The notes under the pieces: model-generated
Database searches by the model: none
What the model saw: the letters and a program-made list of their open reading frames with translations, nothing else
Told to the model about the DNA's origin: nothing
Program-made: the position numbers and the translations under genes
DNA from: Hyphomicrobiales bacterium
GTDB taxonomy: Bacteria; Pseudomonadota; Alphaproteobacteria; Rhizobiales; Rhizobiaceae
Reading direction: 5' to 3'
Assembly (NCBI GenBank): GCA_900469615.1
Contig: UBYA01000031.1
Span: 1 to 64,000, forward strand
DNA length: 64,000 nucleotides
Shown: in pieces, positions 44,333 to 52,390 of the stretch
How the letters are laid out: each line of letters begins with the position of its first letter
How positions within the stretch are numbered: position 1 is the first letter of the stretch

Positions 44333-47300
44333 TTGGGCATCCAGACACGCACGAGTGACAATAGCTTTTCGACGTCAAGGGGCTTTGCCATATAGTCGTT
44401 GGCCCCGGCCCCTATGCACCGCTGCTGGTCATCGGGCATCGCCTTGGCCGTCAGCGTAATGATGGGAAGCTTCTTCCATGCGGGATTTTTGCGGATCTCG
44501 CGCGTGGCGGTCAGCCCATCCATCACCGGCATCATCACATCCATGAGCACCAGCTCGATTGCTGAGCCACCATCGGCCGAAGCCTTGTGCAAAGCATCCA
44601 GCGCTTCGCGTCCGTTGCGGGCGATCTCGATGACGGCGCCTCGTGGCTCAAGAATATTTGTGAGCGCATAGACATTGCGAACGTCGTCTTCGACCACCAG
44701 GATGCGCCGGCCTTCGAGAAGCGCATCCCGGTTCCGCGCTTTCCGGATCATCTTCTGCTGTTCAGCAGGCAGTTCGGAGATTACCTGGTGCAGAAAAAGG
44801 CTGACTTCATCCAGGAGGCGCTCGGGGGATTTCGCTCCCTTGATGATGATCGATTTTGAATAACGCCGTAGCTTGTGCTCCTCGTCCCGCGAGAGTTCCC
44901 GGCCGGTATAAACGATGACGGGTGGAAAGGCGTAGGCACTCTCCTGGCTGAGGGTTTCGAGAAGCGAATAGCCAGAGGCGTCCGGAAGGGACAAGTCGAG
45001 CACCATGCAGTCGAACGTTTCATTCTTGAGAAGGCTCAGGCATTCGGCCGCGGTCCCGGCGGTCACTGTTTCGACATCCTGCGAGCCCAGTAGTTTTGAT
45101 ACTGCTTCACGTTGCACCGCATCGTCCTCGACGATTAGAACACGGTGCACGCGCTGCGAAAGCCGGGCTTCGAGTTTCTGCAGGACTTCCACCAACTGTT
45201 CTCGATTGACGGGCTTGATGGCATATCCTGCCGCCCCAAGCGAATAGGCCGTCTCTGTGTGATCGCTGCCAGATACGACGTGGATGGGAATATGGCGGGT
45301 CTGGACGTCATGCTTCAGCCGATCAAGAACCGCAAGTCCCGACTGGTCAGGCAGGCCGACATCTAGCACAATCGCGCTCGGCTTGAATTCCTGGGCCAGA
45401 CTCAACGCTTCCTCAGCGGTGCCAGCGACGATGGACCGAAATCCCATTTCGCGCGACAGGTCGCGAACGATCGCGGCAAAAATGTCGTCGTCTTCGATAA
45501 CCAGAAGGACGCGCTTTGCGTCGTTTAGCTTATCGCGGTCATCATCGATCTTGCGAAGCGGTCTGGGTCGGACAGAGCGCGCCTGCTCCTGTGTTGGTAT
45601 CTCGGGTGCAGGCGATTCGGTCGGAATCTGATCCCGAGCCGCCACTCGCGACGGATCGTAGGTTTTGGGGATCGTGACGATGAAGGTGCTGCCCTTACCT
45701 GCCTGACTCTCCAAGGCGATCGTTCCGCCGAGTAGACGGACAAGCTGCCGCGAGATCGAGAGACCGAGGCCGGTGCCGCCGTATTTGCGGCTGATCGTGC
45801 CATCGGCCTGATGGAAGGCTTCGAAGACACTCTGTTGCTGTTTCTTGTCGATGCCAATGCCGGTGTCGGATACAAAGAAAGAGAGCTGGCCATCCCTGCC
45901 GAGCGCGACCTTCATGCTGACCTTGCCAGCTTCGGTAAATTTGATCGCGTTGGACAGGAGATTTTTAAGCACTTGCTCAAGCCGCTGGGGATCGGTTTCG
46001 ATCTCCACCGGTGCTTCCGAGGCGATTTCCACTGCGAATTCAAGTCCTTTGTCCGCCGCCAGAGGTTGAAAGACTTGGCGCAGATTATTGGCAAGGCGCT
46101 CGAGCGCGACCGTCTCGGAGCGGATCTCCACATGGCCAGCCTCGATCTTGGAGAGATCGAGAATATCGTTGATGAGGTTCAAAAGGTCGTTGCCGGATGA
46201 CTGGATTGTCTTGGCGTATTTGACCTGCTCCTCCGTCAGGTTTTCATCAGGATTATCGGCGAGAAGCTTGGCAAGAATGAGCGACGAATTCAGCGGTGTG
46301 CGCAGTTCGTGCGACATGTTGGCGAGAAAGTCGGACTTATACTGGCTTGCCTGTTCAAGTGCCCGTGCTTTGAGCTGGATCGAGGCATTGGCCTGTTCGA
46401 GATCGTCGCGCTGCGTCTCCAACTGCTGCGCTTGCTCCTCGAGTTGGGCATTGGTCTGCTCGAGCTCGACTTGCTGCTGCTCGAGGCGAGCCTGCGATTC
46501 CTTCAGCGCCCGGCTCTGTTCCTCCAGCTCCTCGTTCGAGACGCGCAGTTCCTCACTCTGGGTCTGAAGTTCTTCAGACTGCCGTTGGGTCTCTTCCAGA
46601 AGGTTCTGCAGCTCTGCGCGGTAGGTCGCGGAGCGGATGGCGATTGCAATAGCTTCCGACGCACGGTCGAGAAGTGCGACAATCTTCTCATTGATCGGAC
46701 GCAGGAAGCCGAGCTCGATGACGGAGTTGACGGTGTCATCGGTCTTCCCCGGCAGAATGATGAGATGACGCGGCTTGTCCTTGCCGAGCGCCGAACCGAA
46801 GGAAAGGTATCCGTCGGGCACGTTATCAACCACCATGGCCCTGCCTTCTGCAGCCGCTTGGCCCATCAGGCCCTCTCTCGGTTTGAATTGCGTTGGAATG
46901 CTTGCATCGTTGCGGACACCATAGACAGAGGCGCGCTGGTAGCTATCGCCACCGGCGATGAAAACGGCACCGGCAACCGCTCCTGCGTAACGCGCCAGGA
47001 AGTCCAGGATGCTATTGCCGAGCTGCTCGACGGGCTGGTCGCCCATCATGGCGGACGCCAATCCGACTTCGCCAGACTGCAGCCATTCCTCTCGACGACG
47101 GGCGAGAGTGGTCCGGCGAACAAGGAAACCGATCACGGCAGTCAGCACGATGCCAAGGAGACCGGACAGAAGCGTGCTGAGTAGCGCTCGCTGCTGCGCC
47201 GCCTTCATGTCCGCGAGCCGTCGGACGCGAACTTCGCCTTCGCCGACAGCCATTGCCGCGATTTGCGCGCGGATCGCGTCCATCTCGATCTTTCCGGCAT

Positions 47301-47763
47301 CGGAGTTGACAACACCGAGCGCCGCATCGGGACCTTCGGTGCGGCGAAGATCGATCGTCTGCGCAAGCTCGGATAGCTTTGCGTCGACATGCTGCCGCAG
47401 CGTCATCAACCTTTGGCTTTGGCCCGGATTGCCATTGGTCAACTGGGCGATCCTGTCCAACTGCGGCGGGATGGCGCGAAGAGCTGAATTATAGGGCGCG
47501 AGATAGCGCTCGTTGTTCGTCAGCAGGAAGCCGCGTTGGCCCGTTTCTGCGTCCTGAACATGCGAGAGCAATTCGTCTAGCGCGACGATGGCAACGTGTG
47601 TCTGGATGATCTTCTCGTTGCCCGCCTCCAGAGCCTGAAGATTGAGGTACGCAACGACGCCGCTGATCAGGAAAAACACGATTGCGCCAATAAGCCCGAA
47701 CGCGACACCGGGATCGAGACCAAGCATGCGATTGGCGGTTTGTGGCGTTTGGCTTTGTCTCAT
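44329..47763 (-). CDS. Hybrid sensor kinase: CHASE3-GAF-kinase with three receivers
   Basis: A 1144-residue membrane kinase. One membrane segment (about 20-40), a periplasmic CHASE3 domain (DAETGQRGFLLTNNERYL), a second membrane segment (about 185-205), a GAF-like domain (about 240-390), a coiled coil rich in Glu/Gln (390-500), the HisKA box FLANMSHELRTPLN, an ATPase core (DTGIGI, GGTGLGLSISRQ), then three receivers with phospho-acceptors in VLDVGLPD, VLDLSLPD and LMDVMMPV. The start at 47763 (MRQSQTPQ) is preferred; 47775 is possible. It heads an operon with cheR, cheB and a REC-HWE kinase. Confidence 0.92.
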   Translation of the reverse strand: MRQSQTPQTANRMLGLDPGVAFGLIGAIVFFLISGVVAYLNLQALEAGNEKIIQTHVAIVALDELLSHVQDAETGQRGFLLTNNERYLAPYNSALRAIPPQLDRIAQLTNGNPGQSQRLMTLRQHVDAKLSELAQTIDLRRTEGPDAALGVVNSDAGKIEMDAIRAQIAAMAVGEGEVRVRRLADMKAAQQRALLSTLLSGLLGIVLTAVIGFLVRRTTLARRREEWLQSGEVGLASAMMGDQPVEQLGNSILDFLARYAGAVAGAVFIAGGDSYQRASVYGVRNDASIPTQFKPREGLMGQAAAEGRAMVVDNVPDGYLSFGSALGKDKPRHLIILPGKTDDTVNSVIELGFLRPINEKIVALLDRASEAIAIAIRSATYRAELQNLLEETQRQSEELQTQSEELRVSNEELEEQSRALKESQARLEQQQVELEQTNAQLEEQAQQLETQRDDLEQANASIQLKARALEQASQYKSDFLANMSHELRTPLNSSLILAKLLADNPDENLTEEQVKYAKTIQSSGNDLLNLINDILDLSKIEAGHVEIRSETVALERLANNLRQVFQPLAADKGLEFAVEIASEAPVEIETDPQRLEQVLKNLLSNAIKFTEAGKVSMKVALGRDGQLSFFVSDTGIGIDKKQQQSVFEAFHQADGTISRKYGGTGLGLSISRQLVRLLGGTIALESQAGKGSTFIVTIPKTYDPSRVAARDQIPTESPAPEIPTQEQARSVRPRPLRKIDDDRDKLNDAKRVLLVIEDDDIFAAIVRDLSREMGFRSIVAGTAEEALSLAQEFKPSAIVLDVGLPDQSGLAVLDRLKHDVQTRHIPIHVVSGSDHTETAYSLGAAGYAIKPVNREQLVEVLQKLEARLSQRVHRVLIVEDDAVQREAVSKLLGSQDVETVTAGTAAECLSLLKNETFDCMVLDLSLPDASGYSLLETLSQESAYAFPPVIVYTGRELSRDEEHKLRRYSKSIIIKGAKSPERLLDEVSLFLHQVISELPAEQQKMIRKARNRDALLEGRRILVVEDDVRNVYALTNILEPRGAVIEIARNGREALDALHKASADGGSAIELVLMDVMMPVMDGLTATREIRKNPAWKKLPIITLTAKAMPDDQQRCIGAGANDYMAKPLDVEKLLSLVRVWMPK

Positions 47764-47919
47764 GGCTACTCTCATTGACATTGAAGCGCGGGAACAAAGG
47801 TGGACACGGATGACGAGTGTGTCTTCCGGAGCGAACGCCATATCAGATCAATGCGCTGAGGCGTATAGGTTTTTTCAGAAAGCTGTGGGTTGGATCATTT
47901 CCAGAAACGGACAATCACG

Positions 47920-48186
47920 ATGGAACAATATGACCTTCGATACCTTATCACGCTGCTGGCTGAAAAAGGCTTTGCCTCCAACCTCGCCGTTCTGAGACTC
48001 ATCCGTATCCTGTGCGCCAGTGCGCATCTACTCGATGCCTCGAATGTCGGCGGCGAGATATTTGCCCTGTTATGCCCGCCTGCCTTCGACGAAGACGATT
48101 TGGCCGCCAGCATGGAAGCTGACCACGACCGCACCCCGACAGCAAAAAAACGACCGGGCCGCGAGTTTAGCGTGGCTCGGCATTGA
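47920..48186 (+). CDS. Small protein of unknown function
   Basis: An 88-residue protein from MEQYDLRYLITLLAEKGFAS; the open frame starts ten codons earlier at 47890. Leu-rich helices (LAVLRLIRILCASAHLLD) are followed by IFALLCPPAFDEDDLAAS and a basic tail. The IFALL...FDEDDLAA part recurs at about 49290-49340 on the minus strand. It is divergent from the hybrid kinase gene. No family is recognised. Confidence 0.45.
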   Translation: MEQYDLRYLITLLAEKGFASNLAVLRLIRILCASAHLLDASNVGGEIFALLCPPAFDEDDLAASMEADHDRTPTAKKRPGREFSVARH

Positions 48187-48200
48187 TGCGATGCTTGGTG

Positions 48201-48311
48201 TTAATTCAGCCATCCAAGATATTTCATGAGTGCCGCGCCGCCAATGATCAGCGGCGTCAACAGGAGCACGATCGCAAATATCAACTCGCTCAAATCGCGG
48301 GGATACATCAT
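48201..48311 (-). CDS. 36-residue membrane peptide
   Basis: MMYPRDLSELIFAIVLLLTP followed by LIIGGAALMKYLGWLN forms one hydrophobic helix with a short charged N-terminus. The start has a good ribosome binding site (GAGGTAAC) and an EcfG-like promoter 31 bp upstream (GGAAC-N16-AGTT, 48366-48342). Size, start signal and promoter together argue for a real stress-induced small membrane protein. Confidence 0.6.
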   Translation of the reverse strand: MMYPRDLSELIFAIVLLLTPLIIGGAALMKYLGWLN

Positions 48312-48341
48312 GTTACCTCGACACTGCCTTTCAAGTGCTAA

Positions 48342-48400
48342 AACTGATGCTTGATGTTGATGTTCCACAACCTGTGGAACATTCGGCCGTGCATTCAGTT
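48342..48400. promoter_or_regulatory. Divergent EcfG-like promoters sharing a palindromic core
   Basis: The perfect palindrome TGTTCCACA-ACC-TGTGGAACA (48361-48381) contains GGAAC on each strand. On the minus strand GGAAC is followed after 16 bp by AGTT (48345-48342), and on the plus strand after 16 bp by AGTT (48397-48400). Both fit the GGAAC-N16-17-nGTT pattern, giving back-to-back stress promoters. Confidence 0.55.
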
Positions 48401-48445
48401 CAACAGTAGGGAACGATTGCTCACGAGGTCCTCTGTTCCCCGGTG

Positions 48446-48537
48446 CGCCACGGCCCCTCCTTCCCGGAAGCCGTGGCGTGCTTTCAAAGGAGAGAACCAT
48501 GACGCCTCCAGTAATTGGCCCGAAGACGACGGCGTGA
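48446..48537 (+). other. Leader hairpin and 12-codon ORF downstream of the stress promoter
   Basis: A perfect 9-bp stem (CGCCACGGC 48446-48454 / GCCGTGGCG 48470-48478) is followed by AAAGGAGAG and an ATG at 48499 opening MTPPVIGPKTTA and a stop at 48535-48537. This may be a leader peptide, a small RNA or the remnant of a gene. No other gene is seen between 48312 and 48687. Confidence 0.35.
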
Positions 48538-48687
48538 GGTCGACCGCCAGCTTGCCGTTTATCGCGCTTGCAAACGGACGCGCTCAGCCTTTTGACACAG
48601 GTCAATATTTTTAAGCGATAACTCATATTAAGATGAGCTATATCAACCTGCGGTTTTCCTATGGCTGATTGTGTGACTTTATAGGGT

Positions 48688-49005
48688 ATGCGGTTGGGAA
48701 ATGGCATGGAGCGTTTGCGGCGTCTCGCAGGTAGGACACTACGCCCGAAAGACCTTGAGGTCGTTGAACAGATATTCGACCTGGTGACCGGTGAGCCTTG
48801 GTTCGATGCGTCTGACTATTGCCTGGATGCATTCGCGGTTCGGCTGATTCAGCTGGTTCGATCTGGCATTGTAAATCCAGCGCAGCTTGAAACCATCGCC
48901 GTCGTATGGGCAATGACGGATTTCAACCGCGATATGACCAACAGTCAGCGGGCGAAACTTATAGCGGCTTATGAAGCGCACCGCCGTCGTCGCCATACCC
49001 ATTAG
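48688..49005 (+). CDS. Small protein of unknown function
   Basis: A 105-residue, mostly helical basic protein (LRRLAGRTLRPKDLEVVEQI; FAVRLIQLVRSGIVNPAQLE; NSQRAKLIAAYEAHRRRRHT). A second ATG at 48706 would remove six residues. No family is recognised. It is a self-standing gene between a stress-type promoter region and other short genes. Confidence 0.5.
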   Translation: MRLGNGMERLRRLAGRTLRPKDLEVVEQIFDLVTGEPWFDASDYCLDAFAVRLIQLVRSGIVNPAQLETIAVVWAMTDFNRDMTNSQRAKLIAAYEAHRRRRHTH

Positions 49006-49014
49006 AGGCTTGGC

Positions 49015-49028
49015 ACGCTAGCGTGCAA
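49015..49028. repeat. 14-bp palindrome after the small gene
   Basis: GCACGC-TA-GCGTGC is a perfect palindrome, 10 bp past the stop of the preceding gene. Without a T-tract it is only a weak terminator candidate, and it may be an operator. Confidence 0.35.
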
Positions 49029-49146
49029 TGATGCCTGTGGACGCTGCCTCTTTAACGAGTAAGGTGAATGATCGTTATCCACAGAACCTGTAGCAGCGCC
49101 GACTGAGGGTTGTGCTCTCCGCCTGCAACACCAAGGAGGACGAGTT

Positions 49147-49362
49147 ATGCCATTTCGGAAGTATACAGCAACACCACTAGATCTGCATTTTCGCGATGAT
49201 CTTCACAGTTGGACGAGAAAGCTGGTCTGCTCCCATGTCGCGGTAAACCGTGTGGTTCAGCGGACGATCGACGTTTTATGCAACAATCCGGAACGGTGGC
49301 GGCCAAATCGTTTTCATCGAAGGTGTGTCGGCGTAACAAGGCGAATACATGAGAAAATTTGA
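49147..49362 (+). CDS. Small ORF with strong ribosome binding site
   Basis: A 71-codon frame (MPFRKYTATPLDLHFRDDLH...) begins seven bases after AGGAGG. The product is basic with many His and Arg residues and is not recognised. The opposite strand is also open (49145-49582) and there carries VFALLRRHTFDENDLAAT, similar to the gene at 47920-48186, so it is uncertain which strand is coding, or whether one is a remnant. Confidence 0.35.
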   Translation: MPFRKYTATPLDLHFRDDLHSWTRKLVCSHVAVNRVVQRTIDVLCNNPERWRPNRFHRRCVGVTRRIHEKI

Positions 49363-49594
49363 CTAGAGATGAAACGATTGCATTGCGTTGGCATAGAGGA
49401 AGACGTGGATTGTCGTTCCCTCGGGCGTCTGCATTGGCCAGAACAGCCCGAGTTCTTTCGACGTCGATGCGCCGTTCTTCCTGGTGAGAGGCATTTCTTT
49501 TCCCGAATGACGAAGGGCACTCGACCCTTTCGGGGAGCGTCCTTCCGACCCGGACGACTACGAACGCGCGACAGAGCACCATCGCTGCGGGCAG

Positions 49595-49843
49595 TCATCG
49601 AATACGGGTGGTGAGCGATAGATGGGAGGGGGCCGAAAGTTCAAGACCATTCTGATCCTCCCTTGTCCGAACAGTCAAACCGAGACATGCATCGCAAATG
49701 CCGCAACCGTCGTCATCCATCGGTTGGTCCGTCCGCTCGCAGCAGAGGCAAACGGCAGAGCAGCGCGAGCCGGTTGCTCTTTTCTCCGGGGTGATGATTT
49801 CGATCCCATCATCCGACGCGATATTCTCGAAAAACTGTCGCAT
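49595..49843 (-). CDS. Small cysteine-rich zinc-ribbon-like protein
   Basis: An 82-residue protein (MRQFFENIASDDGIEIITPE...) with CSAVCLCC and CGICDACLG, spacing suited to one zinc site of the ribbon type. The ATG follows GGAGAAACGCA. It may bind nucleic acid or a protein partner; no family is recognised. Confidence 0.5.
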   Translation of the reverse strand: MRQFFENIASDDGIEIITPEKRATGSRCSAVCLCCERTDQPMDDDGCGICDACLGLTVRTREDQNGLELSAPSHLSLTTRIR

Positions 49844-49987
49844 TGCGTTTCTCCGCAGGCTCCCATGCCTGAAGATGGGAGCGGCCGGCCGCTTTGCAAT
49901 GGCGAGCGTTCGCGAGGTGGCGTTTCGATGCTGCACGGATGGACTCGGCGTATTGCCCATGCTTTCTTTTCGGTCGGAGGGGCTTAT

Positions 49988-50116
49988 ATGGCGTATGAAT
50001 GGGATCCCCGGCGCGCGCGGCGCGCCCGCATCATTAGGTATGCAACGGCGTTGGCGATCAGCGCGTTGGCCTTAACGGTGCCTGTCGCAGTTCTGCTGGC
50101 CGCCGCACCCGACTGA
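49988..50116 (+). CDS. 42-residue membrane peptide
   Basis: MAYEWDPRRARRARIIRY precedes one hydrophobic helix (ALAISALALTVPVAVLLAAA). The ATG is placed well after GGAGGGGC. The highly basic N-terminus would stay in the cytoplasm. Small single-span proteins of this type are typical but unassigned. DUF1810 follows 24 bp later on the same strand. Confidence 0.45.
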   Translation: MAYEWDPRRARRARIIRYATALAISALALTVPVAVLLAAAPD

Positions 50117-50140
50117 GATCGGCATCAAAGGCAACGAGCG

Positions 50141-50584
50141 ATGGCAGAGAACGATCCATTTGAGCTTTCCCGCTTCGTGTGGGCGCAGGATTTTGTATTC
50201 GTTACGGTCCTTGCCGAGCTGAGGGCAGGACGCAAGGAAACCCATTGGATGTGGTTCGTCTTTCCGCAGTTGCGTGCACTCGGCAGATCTCCGACTGCGA
50301 GCTTCTACGGTATCGGCTCCATTGAGGAGGCTCGGGCCTATCTCCAGCATCCCATGCTTGCTGAACGATTGGCCTGCTCGGTCGATGCGGTGCTCGGGGT
50401 ATCCGACCGTACCGCCCACGAGATATTCGGGTCGCCGGACGATCTGAAATTCCGCTCGTCCATGACCCTGTTCAATGAAGCTGCCGGCGCGGCGGAGGAA
50501 AAGTTTCGGCTCGCCCTTCAGCGCTTCTTTGCCGGCGAACCGGATCGACGCACCCTTGAATTGCTCGGGCGGCGGCATCGATAA
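50141..50584 (+). CDS. DUF1810 protein
   Basis: A 147-residue DUF1810 family member, with FELSRFVWAQDFVFVTVLAE, THWMWFVFPQLRALGRSPTA and YGIGSIEEARAYLQHP, which are the most conserved segments of the family. The length is normal. DUF1810 proteins are widespread, small and cytoplasmic with unknown activity; a relation to ADP-ribose-type chemistry has been suggested for similar folds. It ends 23 bp from the convergent cold-shock gene. Confidence 0.88.
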   Translation: MAENDPFELSRFVWAQDFVFVTVLAELRAGRKETHWMWFVFPQLRALGRSPTASFYGIGSIEEARAYLQHPMLAERLACSVDAVLGVSDRTAHEIFGSPDDLKFRSSMTLFNEAAGAAEEKFRLALQRFFAGEPDRRTLELLGRRHR

Positions 50585-50607
50585 CCGCCGCCCTTGACCC
50601 GCGCCCA

Positions 50608-50811
50608 TCAGATCGCGCGAACGTTTTCCGCCTTCGACTTGCCGGTCTTGCGGTCCTGACCGAGGTCGTAGCTGACCTTCGAGCCATCGCGCAGCGGCCC
50701 GCCCGAGATGACGCCCGAGACATGGACGAAGACATCCTGCCCGCCGTCGTCGGGCGTGATGAACCCGAAACCCTTGTCCTGATTGAAAAACTTGACTGTA
50801 CCCGTTGCCAT
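50608..50811 (-). CDS. Cold-shock-domain protein
   Basis: A 67-residue CspA-type single-stranded nucleic-acid-binding protein. The RNP motifs are visible as GTVKFFNQDKGFGFI and DVFVHVSGV. It acts as an RNA chaperone. It belongs to the class with a charged C-terminal half (GQDRKTGKSKAENVRA) seen in alphaproteobacteria. Confidence 0.92.
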   Translation of the reverse strand: MATGTVKFFNQDKGFGFITPDDGGQDVFVHVSGVISGGPLRDGSKVSYDLGQDRKTGKSKAENVRAI

Positions 50812-50901
50812 GAAGATCCTCGTAAGTGAGCGGCATTGCGCCAGCGGCGAGCATACTTGCCAGGTGCGGCTGTCGCAACCAGACATCGTGGTGAGCGCTT
50901 G

Positions 50902-50927
50902 GGAACAAGGATCGTTCACGTGGGGTT
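50902..50927 (+). promoter_or_regulatory. EcfG-like promoter upstream of the LigD-type gene
   Basis: GGAAC (50902-50906), 17 bp, GGTT (50924-50927). Start of transcription would be near 50935, about 50 bp before the ligD-like start. General stress sigma control of ligD/ku genes is known in rhizobia. Confidence 0.5.
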
Positions 50928-50985
50928 TTCTTCTCGTCGTCGCCGAATTTCGACGGCGTTGTCAACGTGAGATGGATCGAGGTCG

Positions 50986-51666
50986 ATGATGACGGCTGAC
51001 AAGCTCTCAACCTACAAGAAGAAGCGGGATTTCAAGCAGACCCAGGAACCGAGCGGATCGACGGAGGTCAAGCCGTCGAACCGGCTGCGCTTTATCATTC
51101 AGAAACACGATGCCACGCGGCTGCATTACGATCTCCGGCTCGAACTCGACGGAGTTTTCAAAAGCTGGGCGGTGACAAAAGGCCCTTCACTCGATCCGGG
51201 CGACAAGCGGCTTGCCGTTGAGGTGGAGGATCATCCGCTCGACTATGGCGATTTCGAAGGTACGATCCCGAAAGGCCAATATGGCGGCGGCACGGTGATG
51301 CTGTGGGACCGAGGCTATTGGGAGCCGGAGGGCAGCAAGTCGCCGGAAGAGGCGCTCAAAAAGGGCGACTTCAAATTCGTGTTGCACGGCAAGCGTCTGC
51401 ACGGAAGCTTCGTGCTCGTTCGGATGCGTCACAACCGCGACGGCGGCAAGCGCACCAACTGGCTGCTGATCAAGCATCATGACGACCATTCCGTCGAGGA
51501 GAACGGCGCGGCCATCCTCGATGAGAACCTGACCTCCGTCGCATCGGGCCGGACCATGGAACAGATCGCCGCCGGCAAGGGCCGAAAGCCAAAACCGTTT
51601 ATGATGGCAAGTGGCGATGCTGCCGTAATTTCCATTAGGCAACGCATACGACAGCTTGATGTATAG
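50986..51666 (+). CDS. Stand-alone LigD 3'-phosphoesterase domain protein
   Basis: A 226-residue protein made of the phosphoesterase (PE) domain of LigD, which trims 3' ends in non-homologous end joining. Conserved features are FIIQKHDATRLHYDLRLELD, WAVTKGPSLDPGDKRLAVE, EDHPLDYGDFEGTIPKGQYG and WLLIKHHD. The ligase and polymerase domains of full LigD are absent, and the last 25 residues drift from the family after KPKPFMMAS, which may be a truncation scar. Solitary PE proteins exist, so it may still function. A stress-type promoter precedes it. Confidence 0.85.
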   Translation: MMTADKLSTYKKKRDFKQTQEPSGSTEVKPSNRLRFIIQKHDATRLHYDLRLELDGVFKSWAVTKGPSLDPGDKRLAVEVEDHPLDYGDFEGTIPKGQYGGGTVMLWDRGYWEPEGSKSPEEALKKGDFKFVLHGKRLHGSFVLVRMRHNRDGGKRTNWLLIKHHDDHSVEENGAAILDENLTSVASGRTMEQIAAGKGRKPKPFMMASGDAAVISIRQRIRQLDV

Positions 51667-51701
51667 GAGACCGTCTCCCGTATGGTCGAACTACTATGCC
51701 T

Positions 51702-52145
51702 CTAATGTCTATGCCAGCCGAGGTCCGTGTAGGTGAAGTCGTCACCCTTAAAGGCAATCCGCGTTCTGTACGCATGCGCGCAGGCGTATGTGAAGCAGTC
51801 GCCCATGTTCAGCTTGGCAGGATGATTCATGATCTTGCCGAATTGCTGCGCGGCATCGAGGGCCTTGGCGCCAACGTCGCCGGAAATCATCGCTTCCTTG
51901 CACTCCAGGTCGGAGATGAACTGATCGACAAGGCGTCGCGCGGTATCCAGCATTTCTGGAGTGGCTGGCTTATCGCGACCCGTTGCCTCTGCCAGCCGCC
52001 GGGTTAGCGACAGCGTCGCTTCCATTCGCACGATAGCCGAAACGTAGTAGGGTCCGCCTTCCTGCTCAAGCCGATCAATCAGGGCGAAAGCGTCTTCTTC
52101 TTCCGCGAGAATGGCAACGACAACCGAGGCATCGATAAAGAGCAT
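51702..52145 (-). CDS. vapC: VapC-type PIN-domain toxin
   Basis: A 147-residue PIN ribonuclease. The four acidic metal ligands are visible: Asp5 (FIDASVVVAI), Glu near 43 (VRMEATLSLTRR), Asp in LNMGDCFTYACA and Asp in GDDFTYTDL. VapC toxins cut tRNA or rRNA to stop translation when the antitoxin is lost. The start ATG overlaps the vapB stop (TGATG), the usual coupling. The system probably stabilises the replicon or responds to stress. Confidence 0.9.
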   Translation of the reverse strand: MLFIDASVVVAILAEEEDAFALIDRLEQEGGPYYVSAIVRMEATLSLTRRLAEATGRDKPATPEMLDTARRLVDQFISDLECKEAMISGDVGAKALDAAQQFGKIMNHPAKLNMGDCFTYACAHAYRTRIAFKGDDFTYTDLGWHRH

Positions 52146-52384
52146 CAGTTCTCGCCCCACATCTCATCTGTCTCCTGTTTGTGATTTCCGCGCGCAAAGG
52201 GGCCGGCTTCGCGAGCCATGGAGAGGGACTTCGTAAGCCGCTCACGGAGGGGCAGCGCGGCCCGACGTGTTGCGATCTCGTGCTTCAGTGCGTCTTTGAC
52301 AGCATCCACCTTGCTGGATTTCGTGATGCTGATAAGTTCTTCCGTGAGCCGGTCGACCTCCGGGTCTTTGATATAAAGCGGCAT
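52145..52384 (-). CDS. vapB: VapB-type antitoxin
   Basis: A 79-residue antitoxin of the PSK/Rv0623-like type (MPLYIKDPEVDRLTEELISI, then KVDAVKDALKHEIATRRA). The N-terminus forms the DNA-binding strand-helix and the C-terminus binds and blocks VapC. It is encoded upstream of and coupled to vapC, with an operator-like repeat just before its ATG, consistent with autorepression. Confidence 0.85.
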   Translation of the reverse strand: MPLYIKDPEVDRLTEELISITKSSKVDAVKDALKHEIATRRAALPLRERLTKSLSMAREAGPFARGNHKQETDEMWGEN

Positions 52385-52390
52385 GACAGC

